A DNA stretch of 10,092 bases from JBAZFF01 sp041653495 (GCA_041653495.1 JBAZFF010000016.1:1-10092), one strand, 5' to 3'; numbered from the stretch's first letter, positions 1 to 6,728 are shown. Program-made: numbers and translations. Notes: generated from the sequence alone by a model not told the origin.

Positions 1-2
1 TC

Positions 3-872
3 TACCATGTGAAGGAAGGGCTGGCTGAAGCCTTTGAAAGGGTGGAAGAGCTGTCTAAGCACAAAGGAGGGCTCAGAGGGGTTCCTACGGGGTTCAAGGA
101 CCTTGATAACAAGCTTTCCGGGCTCCAGAAGTCGGACTTGATAATCATTGCCGCCAGGCCTTCTTTGGGCAAAACGGCCTTGGCCTTGAACATAGCTTCC
201 CATGTGGCGATACAAGCGGGAAAGAACGTCGGAATATTCAGCTTGGAAATGTCCAAAGACCAGCTGATAGACAGGCTGATCGCGGAACAGGGAGGAATTG
301 ATTTGTGGAAGATGAGGACGGGAGCCAACCTGGTGGACGAGGATTTCAATAATATGAGGCACGCCTTGGATATCTTATCCAGGGCCAATATTTACATAGA
401 CGACGGAGTGGGGACCAAAGTATTGAAGATGAGGGCCATGGCCAGGAGGCTACAGGCCCAAAAAGGACTGGACTTGATAATCGTAGACTACTTGCAGCTG
501 ATGGAGCCTGAAAACGTAAATGCGGCTCCGGTCCAGCAGATGACCGAGATTTCCAGATCATTGAAGCTTTTGGCCAAGGAACTGAATATTCCCGTCTTGG
601 CCCTGTCCCAGCTGTCCAGGTCCGTAGAACACAGGATGCCTCCGAAGCCCAGACTCTCGGATTTGAGGGAGTCGGGAGCCATAGAGCAGGATGCCGATGT
701 CGTTCTGTTCATCCACAGGGAAGACAGGTATAACGAAGACTCCATGAACAAAAACATGGCTGAAATAATAATCGCCAAGCACAGGAACGGGCCGGTGGGA
801 TCGGTGAATCTTTACTTTGACGAAGCCAGGGTCTCTTTCAGAAGCTTAGAGCAAGGATACAACCAAGAATAA
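3..872 (+). CDS. dnaB: Replicative DNA helicase DnaB, C-terminal part (5' end outside window)
   Basis: Ring helicase that unwinds DNA ahead of the replisome. The reading frame is open to the left edge, so the gene is partial; the GTG at position 9 lies inside the linker helix (VKEGLAEAFERVEEL) and is not the real start. Counting from that GTG, a TGFKDLD motif opens the RecA-like motor domain (residues 27-33). The Walker A loop is ARPSLGKTALALN (about 48-60), the FSLEM motif is at about 76-80, and Walker B is LDLIIVDYLQL (about 153-163). The conserved block RLSDLRESGAIEQDADV is near 214-230, and IIAKHRNGPVG is near 253-263. About 290 of the usual 440-470 residues are present; the N-terminal primase-binding domain is missing only because of the window edge. 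The stop TAA is followed directly by the ATG of recR, so the two genes are probably co-transcribed and coupled. Identification is secure. Confidence 0.97.
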   Translation, partial: YHVKEGLAEAFERVEELSKHKGGLRGVPTGFKDLDNKLSGLQKSDLIIIAARPSLGKTALALNIASHVAIQAGKNVGIFSLEMSKDQLIDRLIAEQGGIDLWKMRTGANLVDEDFNNMRHALDILSRANIYIDDGVGTKVLKMRAMARRLQAQKGLDLIIVDYLQLMEPENVNAAPVQQMTEISRSLKLLAKELNIPVLALSQLSRSVEHRMPPKPRLSDLRESGAIEQDADVVLFIHREDRYNEDSMNKNMAEIIIAKHRNGPVGSVNLYFDEARVSFRSLEQGYNQE

Positions 873-1466
873 ATGACATCTCAAATAATCCAGCAGCTAA
901 TTACTGCTTTTTCTAAGTTCCCGACTATAGGCCCCAGAACCGCAGCCAGGTTTGTTTATTATTTAATAAGGCTTCCCGGGCAGGAAGTTAAAGAATTGAT
1001 AATAAACATCCGAGAACTCAAAGAGAAGATAAAGCTCTGCATACTCTGCTTCAATCCTTTCGAAGGCGAAAAAGATATCTGCGGAATATGCGATGACAAG
1101 ACCAGGGACAGGTCTATTTTATGCGTTGTCGAAAAGGAGCCCGACCTAGAAGCAATAGAGAAGACCAAGAACTACAAGGGATTATATTTCATCCTCGGAG
1201 GGACGATTCCCGTTTTAAAGAAGACCGACGCAAAGAAAATAAGGACGCAGGAACTCTCAAGGAGGGCGAAGGAATCGGAGATTAAGGAAATAATACTAGC
1301 CATAAACCCAACCACGGAAGGAGAAGCTACGGTATTGTTCTTGGAAAGACTGCTAAAGCCCTTGAATAAAAGAATAACCCGCTTGGGAAGAGGGCTGCCC
1401 GTAGGGGCGGAACTTGAATACTCGGACGAAGAGACTCTCTCTTCTGCGTTTGACAATAGGAAATAA
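873..1466 (+). CDS. recR: Recombination mediator protein RecR
   Basis: RecR acts with RecO (and RecF) to load RecA on SSB-coated single-stranded DNA at gaps. The 197-residue length matches the family (about 200). Visible in order: a helix-hairpin-helix region (FSKFPTIGPRTAARF, 13-27), a C4 zinc finger with Cys56, Cys59, Cys70 and Cys73, and a Toprim domain (ILCVVEKEPDLEAIE from 82, NPTTEGEAT at 145-153). The C-terminal signature GLPVGAELEYSDEETL (174-189) is close to the family norm. The ATG begins on the base after the dnaB TAA. Only a weak AAGGAT lies about 14 nt upstream, so translation probably depends on coupling to dnaB. In many bacteria recR sits with dnaX and ybaB; here its partner is dnaB. 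No residue expected of a working RecR is missing. Confidence 0.96.
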   Translation: MTSQIIQQLITAFSKFPTIGPRTAARFVYYLIRLPGQEVKELIINIRELKEKIKLCILCFNPFEGEKDICGICDDKTRDRSILCVVEKEPDLEAIEKTKNYKGLYFILGGTIPVLKKTDAKKIRTQELSRRAKESEIKEIILAINPTTEGEATVLFLERLLKPLNKRITRLGRGLPVGAELEYSDEETLSSAFDNRK

Positions 1467-1494
1467 AAGCACTAATTTAACAATACAGAATAAT

Positions 1495-1502
1495 AAGGAG
1501 GG
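1495..1502 (+). promoter_or_regulatory. Shine-Dalgarno of the 98-aa orphan gene
   Basis: AAGGAGGG, 5 nt before the ATG at 1508. It is a near-perfect anti-16S match and fixes the start. It contrasts with recR, rmuC and rplU, which have no good ribosome site. Confidence 0.85.
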
Positions 1503-1507
1503 AATCG

Positions 1508-1804
1508 ATGCAAGGATGGAAGACGAATGCCAGACTTTATGTTCTCAAAGGCAATTATTGCGAACAAAAGAAGCTGGCGGCGACGGCAAAAAAACTCGGA
1601 ATAAGGGTCATAGAAGTACCGCTCACAAAGGCAGATACACCCGAAAAGAAGGCTTTACCCATGCTGAAACTCGAAGTAAAGCTTAATGCGGCGGGAAATT
1701 CCTACGTAGCGGACATTCTCAAGCTCATGAACAATACGAATGGAATGGAGAAGATGTTATCTTTTATCAAACTTTTCCCCGAGCAAAACAAAACACCGAC
1801 GTAA
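1508..1804 (+). CDS. Small orphan protein, possibly thioredoxin-fold-like (98 aa)
   Basis: I do not recognise this family. The start is well supported: AAGGAGGG at 1495-1502 lies 5 nt before the ATG. The 98-residue product has no signal peptide or membrane segment. Its layout is a strand (ARLYVLKG, 8-15), a helix beginning at its single cysteine (YCEQKKLAATAKKLG, 17-31), a strand (RVIEVPL, 33-39), a Pro-Met before another strand (LPMLKLEV, 50-57), and C-terminal helices. This order faintly recalls the glutaredoxin/thioredoxin fold, with Cys18 at the active-site place and Pro51 at the cis-Pro place. There is no CxxC, so this is only a guess. It follows recR by 41 nt in the same direction and is probably the last gene of the dnaB-recR unit. 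Its TAA stop lies in the loop of the terminator hairpin. A longer overlapping frame (1414-1686) lacks this ribosome site and was discarded. Confidence 0.8.
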   Translation: MQGWKTNARLYVLKGNYCEQKKLAATAKKLGIRVIEVPLTKADTPEKKALPMLKLEVKLNAAGNSYVADILKLMNNTNGMEKMLSFIKLFPEQNKTPT

Positions 1805-1820
1805 GTCGGTGTATTATTTT
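1791..1820. terminator. Bidirectional terminator between convergent units
   Basis: A perfect 8-bp stem (ACACCGAC at 1793-1800, GTCGGTGT at 1805-1812) closes a GTAA loop. On the plus strand it is followed by ATTATTTTA. On the minus strand it is followed by TTTTGTTTTG. It therefore serves both the plus-strand orphan gene and the minus-strand rplU unit. The loop bases 1802-1804 are the TAA stop codon of the orphan gene, so coding sequence and terminator overlap. Confidence 0.85.
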
Positions 1821-2130
1821 ACTCTAGCGTTATTTCCTTTATCTCCACCTCGGTGAAGGGCTGCCTGTGGCCCGCTTTCCTTTTCTGCCTGGTTTTAGGC
1901 TTATAAGTGGCTACTATAATCTTGTCCGCCTTCCCCTGTTTCAATACTTTTCCAATCACTTTAGCGCCTTTCACTTTGGGATTTCCGATCTCAACAGATT
2001 TGTTTTTCTCCACCATCAAGACATCAAAGCTCACTTCCGCTCCTTCTTTCTTCTCCAGCTTCTCTATTTTAATTTTGTCTCCGGGCGAAACCAAGTACTG
2101 CTTTCCCCCTGTTTTTATTACTGCCAACAT
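1819..2130 (-). CDS. rplU: 50S ribosomal protein L21
   Basis: L21 is a 23S rRNA-binding protein of the large ribosomal subunit. The 103-residue length is exactly typical. It opens with LAVIKTGGKQYLVSPGD (2-18), the usual N-terminal barrel strand. It carries the basic RNA-binding tail KPKTRQKRKAGHRQPFTEV (77-95), which holds the family GHRQ signature at 87-90. The ATG begins one base after the TAA of rmuC and has no Shine-Dalgarno, so translation is probably coupled. In most bacteria rplU is followed by rpmA (L27); here a terminator comes directly after it and no rpmA is in the window. Pairing with rmuC is unusual. Identification is secure. Confidence 0.97.
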   Translation of the reverse strand: MLAVIKTGGKQYLVSPGDKIKIEKLEKKEGAEVSFDVLMVEKNKSVEIGNPKVKGAKVIGKVLKQGKADKIIVATYKPKTRQKRKAGHRQPFTEVEIKEITLE

Positions 2131-2131
2131 T

Positions 2132-3118
2132 TTATTTTAATTTCTTTGCTTCTTTTACTTCTAATAGCTTCTCGACCTTGTCTGAAAACATGTTTAATCT
2201 TTTTTCCGAATCGTCGTAGGAAGATACGGCATTCCTCAAATGGCTCCCCAGTTTCTTGAAATCTCCCATTAACTTTGTAGCATCTTGGCTGATTTTAGAC
2301 AACCTCTTTAATATCTCCGTCGTCTGACGCGATATCTGGGTGTCCCTAAACCAGTGCTCTATAGTCCTCAAAGTAAGATAAATGGTATTGGGGGAGGTAA
2401 GAATGACTTTCTTTGACATGGCATAGGAAGTGATGTCCGTTCCTATGTTGTTCACTATCTCGTAATAAACGGCTTCGGCGGGAACGTACATTAGGGCGAA
2501 ATCCACAGTCCCCTCCGCAGGAATTATATATTTTAAAGAGATGTCGTCCACCATCTTCTTTACGTCTTCCGCAAACTGCTTCTGGAGAGCCAGCCGCTCT
2601 GCGCTCTGGCATCCCGCCATCCTGCTGAAGCTTTCCGAAGGAAATTTGGAATCTATGGGCAATAATTTCCCGTTGGGCAATTTGACGATCAGATCCACTT
2701 TCTCTCCGGAAGCGAAAGAGTATTGAGATTGGTAAAGCTCTGAAGGAAAATGCTGGGATATCACGTGCTCTAAAGAAGCCTCTCCCCATTCCCCTCTTAA
2801 TTTAGGAGCTTTAAAGATCTCCTGGAAAGAAGAAACGTCTTTCATTCTGTCTTCCACCTGTTTGAGCTCTTCCTTTATCTGGGTGGCTTCCTTGGTGAAA
2901 GAGCTTATCTGCTCGTTCATCACCTTGGAAACGCCGTCTTGGGAAGTCCTCATCTCCTTCAACTGGCCGATTATAAGATCCGTAAGCCTCCTCTCTAAGC
3001 TCAGTATGGATTCGGACTGCTTCTCGTCGGTCTTGGATTTCCTGGCAAAAAGAAAAGCGGCCGCTATTACCATTATAAATAAGGCTATCCAGCCCATATT
3101 TTCAACGAAAAACTCCAT
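2132..3118 (-). CDS. rmuC: DNA recombination protein RmuC homologue
   Basis: RmuC-family proteins are membrane-anchored, coiled-coil proteins with a PD-(D/E)XK nuclease-like domain, linked genetically to limiting inverted-repeat recombination. This 328-residue product starts with a hydrophobic anchor (WIALFIMVIAAAFLFA, 10-25). A charged coiled coil follows (about 30-98), and the RmuC domain begins at RGEWGEASLE (108-117). The nuclease-like core is visible as VDLIVKLPNGKLLPIDSKFP (141-160), with Asp142 and the D-S-K triad at 156-158. The YVPAEAVYYE motif is at 211-220. It is shorter than E. coli RmuC (about 475), mainly in the coiled coil. No Shine-Dalgarno precedes the ATG; a promoter-like pair ends 6 nt before it. 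It lies 40 nt after the exchanger gene and 1 nt before rplU. Confidence 0.93.
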   Translation of the reverse strand: MEFFVENMGWIALFIMVIAAAFLFARKSKTDEKQSESILSLERRLTDLIIGQLKEMRTSQDGVSKVMNEQISSFTKEATQIKEELKQVEDRMKDVSSFQEIFKAPKLRGEWGEASLEHVISQHFPSELYQSQYSFASGEKVDLIVKLPNGKLLPIDSKFPSESFSRMAGCQSAERLALQKQFAEDVKKMVDDISLKYIIPAEGTVDFALMYVPAEAVYYEIVNNIGTDITSYAMSKKVILTSPNTIYLTLRTIEHWFRDTQISRQTTEILKRLSKISQDATKLMGDFKKLGSHLRNAVSSYDDSEKRLNMFSDKVEKLLEVKEAKKLK

Positions 3119-3124
3119 AGGGAT

Positions 3125-3152
3125 ATATTAACAGACTTTATCGAAAAATCAA
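3125..3152 (-). promoter_or_regulatory. Candidate leaderless promoter of rmuC-rplU
   Basis: Reading the minus strand: TTGATT (3152-3147), a 16-nt spacer, then TAATAT (3130-3125), then 6 nt, then the rmuC ATG. Each hexamer matches 4 of 6 consensus bases. At this distance transcription would start at or beside the A of the ATG, which fits the absence of a ribosome site. The region is AT-rich, so chance resemblance is possible. Confidence 0.45.
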
Positions 3153-3158
3153 CCTTTT

Positions 3159-4112
3159 TTATTGAGCGATTATCTCCAAGAATACGAAAAAAACATACAA
3201 GAACAATAAGAACAAAGCTTCCTTCACGACGATCTTCCTGCCCGTTCTGACGAAGGAAAAGAAGAATATTGCGGCTAAAACGACAAAGAACCTGGCTATC
3301 GCGTAGGGAGAGAAGTCCGTTATTTCTATCGGATTTATTAAAGCCACTATTCCCAGAACCAAGCTTCCGACAATAATCACCGAACCCATTATGTTCCCCA
3401 GCGTCATCCAGGTCTGAACTTTCCTGGCGGCAATAGTCGCAAAATAAGCTTCAGGAAGAGCACTGCCTACTCCGACTATTAAGATTCCGACGAGGCCTAT
3501 GGGAAGCCCGCAAGCCATGGAGAAATACTTTGCGGAAAGAACTATGCCCTGGGCGGCAATCAGCAAAAAGACCAGTCCCGAAATTATCCTGCCCATATCT
3601 TTCAGAAAGTTCTTGAAGTCCTTCAGTATGGACTTTCTTTCCCCTTCGTACGTTTTGCAGAACCTTTCCTTCTTTGAGAAAAGCCAGATCATGTAGGTAA
3701 GGAAGAACATTATCAAAACCATTCCGTCTCCCCTTCCCAATGTTCCGTCCAATATCAAAAACAAAGGAGCCAAAGCCACCATCATCGTAAACATGGCCGA
3801 GGTCTGCACCATCTTGCTGTCCGCCGGCAATCCCTTGGCAAACAGAGCGGCTACTGCCACGGCTACGGTCAGGTCAAAAAGGTTTCCTCCAAGAACGTCC
3901 CCGAAGGACAATTCCGGAATGCCTTGCAGGGCGGAAGTGATTCCTACGAACAGATTAGGCAGAGAAGTGGCTATGGCCACTACGATAAAGGCGATGACGA
4001 ATTCCCTCCATCCCAAGTACGTAGCCATCCTGACTATGGCATTCAAGAGCCACTGGCCGGAAACAAAAAAAATGCCGCAGGAAAGTAGGAATAATAAAAT
4101 ATATGGAATCAT
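3159..4112 (-). CDS. CaCA-family Na+/Ca2+ (cation/proton) exchanger-like membrane protein
   Basis: This is a secondary cation antiporter of the inner membrane, 317 residues, almost entirely hydrophobic with about ten membrane segments. The two inverted alpha repeats that define the family are clear: VAIATSLPNLFVGITSALQG (45-64) with FGDVLGGNLFDL (70-81), and VGVGSALPEAYFATIAAR (213-230) with LGNIMGSVIIV (238-248). A charged cytoplasmic loop (about 146-175) separates the halves. Ion-binding positions are altered. Aligned by motif to the archaeal exchanger NCX_Mj (numbering from memory), the first-repeat Glu54 is Asn53, Asn81 is Asp80 and Ser77 is Gly76. In the second repeat Glu213 is kept as Glu221, but Asp240 is Val248. 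Ion specificity therefore cannot be read from the family name. Its ATG overlaps the TGA of the P-type ATPase by 4 bases, which suggests coupled expression and a joint role in cation efflux. Confidence 0.88.
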   Translation of the reverse strand: MIPYILLFLLSCGIFFVSGQWLLNAIVRMATYLGWREFVIAFIVVAIATSLPNLFVGITSALQGIPELSFGDVLGGNLFDLTVAVAVAALFAKGLPADSKMVQTSAMFTMMVALAPLFLILDGTLGRGDGMVLIMFFLTYMIWLFSKKERFCKTYEGERKSILKDFKNFLKDMGRIISGLVFLLIAAQGIVLSAKYFSMACGLPIGLVGILIVGVGSALPEAYFATIAARKVQTWMTLGNIMGSVIIVGSLVLGIVALINPIEITDFSPYAIARFFVVLAAIFFFSFVRTGRKIVVKEALFLLFLYVFFVFLEIIAQ

Positions 4113-6703
4113 GTTTTATGCCTTATAATAAAATACCATTTTACGGCCTCTATTAAAAGTATGTCCAAAACCCCGGAACCTATTGCTATCAGCCACTCCA
4201 AAGAATTCAAAGGAACGGTGCCCAAGAGAATCTGCAAGGGATGAAAATATATTGCCAATAGAAGCATTAAGGCTCCGATCCCCACCGCTCCGGTCAAAAA
4301 CTTATTTGAAAAGGGATTTATCTGCCACAGGCTCTTCCTCAGACTCTTGAAGGAATACACATAAAGCAGCGAACTGCTTCCCAGGGCCGCAAAAATAATG
4401 GTCCTGATGTGGGACAATTCATAGCTTTGGCTATACAGCCAGAAGAACAGCCCCAAAAGAATCAGATCGGTGAATATCCCGACTATGAATATAATGTACT
4501 TCATTTCGCTGGTGAGCAGAGGAGCATTCTGGCTCGCCGGCTTGCGTTCCATCAGATCCTTTTCTTTGGGTTCTAAAGCCAGGGCAATATCGGGCAATCC
4601 GTCCTCAACCAGATTAATCCACAATATCTGGACGGGGATAATCGGCAAAGGGAATCCCGTGACCAATGCTCCCGTAATCAAGATCACTTCCGTAAAGCTG
4701 TCCGACAATAAATAAGTTATCACTTTCCTTATGTTGTCTAAAATAGACCTCCCCTCTTCTACCGCTGCCAGAATTATGGAAAAGCTGTCGTCCAATAAAA
4801 CCAAATCTGAGGTTTCCTTTGCCACTTCCGTGCCCGAGCCTATTGCAATCCCGATGTCGGCTCTTTTTAGGGCCGGGGCATCGTTAATCCCGTCCCCGGT
4901 CATTGCCACCACCTCTCCCATCCTCTGCCAGGCCTGGACTATTCTCATCTTGTGCTTCGGCTCCACTCTGGCATAAATCTTTATATCCTTGAGTCTCTTA
5001 TCCAATTCCTTGTCGGACATCAGATTCAGCTCTTCTCCGTCTAGAATATTCTCTTTCTTTATTTTAATGTCCAGCTTTTCGGCGACATTCTTTGCCGTAA
5101 GCATGTGGTCTCCGGTGACTATGATGACTTTCATGCCCGCCTTAATGGCCATTCTTACGGTTTCCTTGGCGTCTTTCCGCAAAGGGTCTTCCATGGCCAC
5201 CAGCCCGTTGAACTTTAGATCTTTTATTTCCGATTCCAGCTTGAAATCGTCAGGAAGCTTCCTTATGATCGTCTTTGCCGCCATGGCCACTATTCTGTAT
5301 CCTTTTTGGGCAAGTTCCTGGATCTTTTTTTCTATTTCCGCCGACTGCCCTGCCTCCAGCTTTGAAAAGCGGATTATCTTTTCCGGAGCGCCCATGACAT
5401 AAAGGTTATGCTTCTTTCCAGCTTTGTTGAGGGAAGCCGCATATTTCCTTGATGCGCTAAAAGTTATTTCATCAACCCTTTTCTCTTTCTTCTCTATTTC
5501 CTCTCCGTCCATCCCCCATTCCAAAACCTCCTGCAATAAAGCTTTGTCAGTGGGCCTGCCGTACAAGACCCAGTTTTCCCTGGTATCCTCGGGATTCTTG
5601 ACAAAAGCTTCACTGCACAAAGCCATTGTCTTTACCATCGTTATTTTCGTTGCTTGCCTGCCGTCAACGGCGAATATCTCGGACACTTTCATTTTCCCTT
5701 CGGTCAGAGTGCAGGTCTTGTCGCAAGCCACCACGGAAGTGCTCCCCAAAGTTTCCGCGGCCAGTATCTTTCTGACTAATCCCTTCTTCTTTAGAATCCT
5801 GTGCATGCCCAAAGCCAAAATCACGGTCAGGGCCACAGGCAGCCCTTCCGGGATTGCGGAAACCGCTACGGCTATGGACATCGTAAACATATCCACAAAG
5901 CTGTTCCCGGTAATGATTCCTTCTACAAAAATAAAAATGGCTATTAAAAACACCAGAAAGGCTACTGTCACGCTGAAATTGGCCAGTCTTTTTTGTAAGG
6001 GCGTCTTTTCCTCTTTTGTTCGCTTGACCATTGATGCGATGCGGCCTATTTCGGTCGAGTCTCCCGTTTCAACGACGATTGCCTTTCCCTTTCCGTCTTC
6101 CACCACGGTTCCCATATAGAGCATGTTAACCCTGCCTGCCAGCGGCGTCTCCCTGGCCACCACCTCTTCCTTCTTGTTGGCGGGAAGCCATTCTCCGGTC
6201 AGAGACATTTCATTGGCCTTTAGATTATGGCTCTCTATCACTCTCGCATCGGCGGGCACCTTCTCCCCGGGGTTCAATAATATTATGTCTCCGGGAACCA
6301 ATTCCGAAGAATCAACAATGCGCACTGTCCCGCCCCGCAGAACCTTGGCCTCGTATTTCACAATCCCTTTCAGCTCTTTCAGCGCTCTTGAAGCCTTATT
6401 CTCCTGGAAATAACCAACAAAGGTATTCAGGACAACCGCTCCGAAAATAACAATACTGTCCGTCACTTCCTTTAATATCAAAGTTATGATCCCCGCAATC
6501 AATAGAATATAAATGAGCGGGCTTCGGAACTGTTCGAGCATTAGCCTCCATTCTGGAATTGCCTTCTCCTCGGGCAATACGTTCGATCCCGTCCTGTCCC
6601 GTATTGTAAAAACTTCCTTCTCGGAAAGCCCCTTTTCCGTATCCGTATTAAAGATCCCCAGTACCTCTTCCAATGATAAATTGTGCCAGAAGATTTTAGT
6701 CAT
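4109..6703 (-). CDS. Cation-transporting P-type ATPase, type II (Ca2+-ATPase-like), with atypical DKTC motif
   Basis: ATP-driven cation pump of the inner membrane, 864 residues, normal for bacterial type II pumps. Domain order is complete: N-terminal cation ATPase domain (1-70), M1-M2, actuator domain with LTGEW (168-172), M4 with IPEGLP (284-289), phosphorylation site CDKTCTLTEG (327-336), nucleotide domain with FSASRK (415-420) and MGAPE (437-441), VTGDH (529-533), hinge MTGDGINDAPALK (601-613), M5-M6 with ILWINLVEDGLPD (693-705), then four C-terminal membrane segments. Asp328 is the phosphorylated residue. Oddities: Cys331 replaces the near-invariant Gly of DKTGT, Trp172 replaces Ser of TGES, and Met replaces Lys of KGAPE. 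By motif alignment with SERCA, M5/M6 ligands Asn768 and Thr799 are Ser669 and Glu700, while Glu309, Glu771, Asn796 and Asp800 are kept (Glu286, Glu672, Asn697, Asp701). The substrate is probably Ca2+ but unproven. Confidence 0.93.
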   Translation of the reverse strand: MTKIFWHNLSLEEVLGIFNTDTEKGLSEKEVFTIRDRTGSNVLPEEKAIPEWRLMLEQFRSPLIYILLIAGIITLILKEVTDSIVIFGAVVLNTFVGYFQENKASRALKELKGIVKYEAKVLRGGTVRIVDSSELVPGDIILLNPGEKVPADARVIESHNLKANEMSLTGEWLPANKKEEVVARETPLAGRVNMLYMGTVVEDGKGKAIVVETGDSTEIGRIASMVKRTKEEKTPLQKRLANFSVTVAFLVFLIAIFIFVEGIITGNSFVDMFTMSIAVAVSAIPEGLPVALTVILALGMHRILKKKGLVRKILAAETLGSTSVVACDKTCTLTEGKMKVSEIFAVDGRQATKITMVKTMALCSEAFVKNPEDTRENWVLYGRPTDKALLQEVLEWGMDGEEIEKKEKRVDEITFSASRKYAASLNKAGKKHNLYVMGAPEKIIRFSKLEAGQSAEIEKKIQELAQKGYRIVAMAAKTIIRKLPDDFKLESEIKDLKFNGLVAMEDPLRKDAKETVRMAIKAGMKVIIVTGDHMLTAKNVAEKLDIKIKKENILDGEELNLMSDKELDKRLKDIKIYARVEPKHKMRIVQAWQRMGEVVAMTGDGINDAPALKRADIGIAIGSGTEVAKETSDLVLLDDSFSIILAAVEEGRSILDNIRKVITYLLSDSFTEVILITGALVTGFPLPIIPVQILWINLVEDGLPDIALALEPKEKDLMERKPASQNAPLLTSEMKYIIFIVGIFTDLILLGLFFWLYSQSYELSHIRTIIFAALGSSSLLYVYSFKSLRKSLWQINPFSNKFLTGAVGIGALMLLLAIYFHPLQILLGTVPLNSLEWLIAIGSGVLDILLIEAVKWYFIIRHKT

Positions 6704-6709
6704 TGCTCC

Positions 6710-6715
6710 ATTATA
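6710..6715 (-). promoter_or_regulatory. Perfect -10 box (TATAAT) 6 nt before the ATPase start
   Basis: On the minus strand TATAAT is followed by GGAGCA and then the ATG at 6703. Transcription from it would begin at or next to the ATG, so the mRNA may be leaderless; alternatively GGAG acts as a close ribosome site. No good -35 is seen (TTTTTG at the 17-nt spacing). It lies just after the tRNA terminator, where a new promoter would be expected. Confidence 0.55.
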
Positions 6716-6728
6716 ATTTAAATGAAGG

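Noticed and set aside
9..872. GTG at 9 as the true start of the helicase gene
   Set aside because: The frame is open to the left edge and the first residues are the DnaB linker helix, so the gene is cut by the window.
1414..1686. 90-residue plus-strand frame overlapping recR and the 98-aa gene
   Set aside because: It starts inside recR, lacks a ribosome site, and its composition looks out-of-frame; the 98-aa frame has a perfect Shine-Dalgarno.
5424..6119. 231-residue plus-strand open frame inside the ATPase
   Set aside because: It is the antisense shadow of conserved ATPase motifs; Ser/Thr-rich composition is typical of such shadows.
4109..6703. Decayed pseudogene explanation for the atypical ATPase motifs
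   Set aside because: The frame is open over a full-length protein and all other catalytic motifs are intact, so the substitutions were kept as findings instead.
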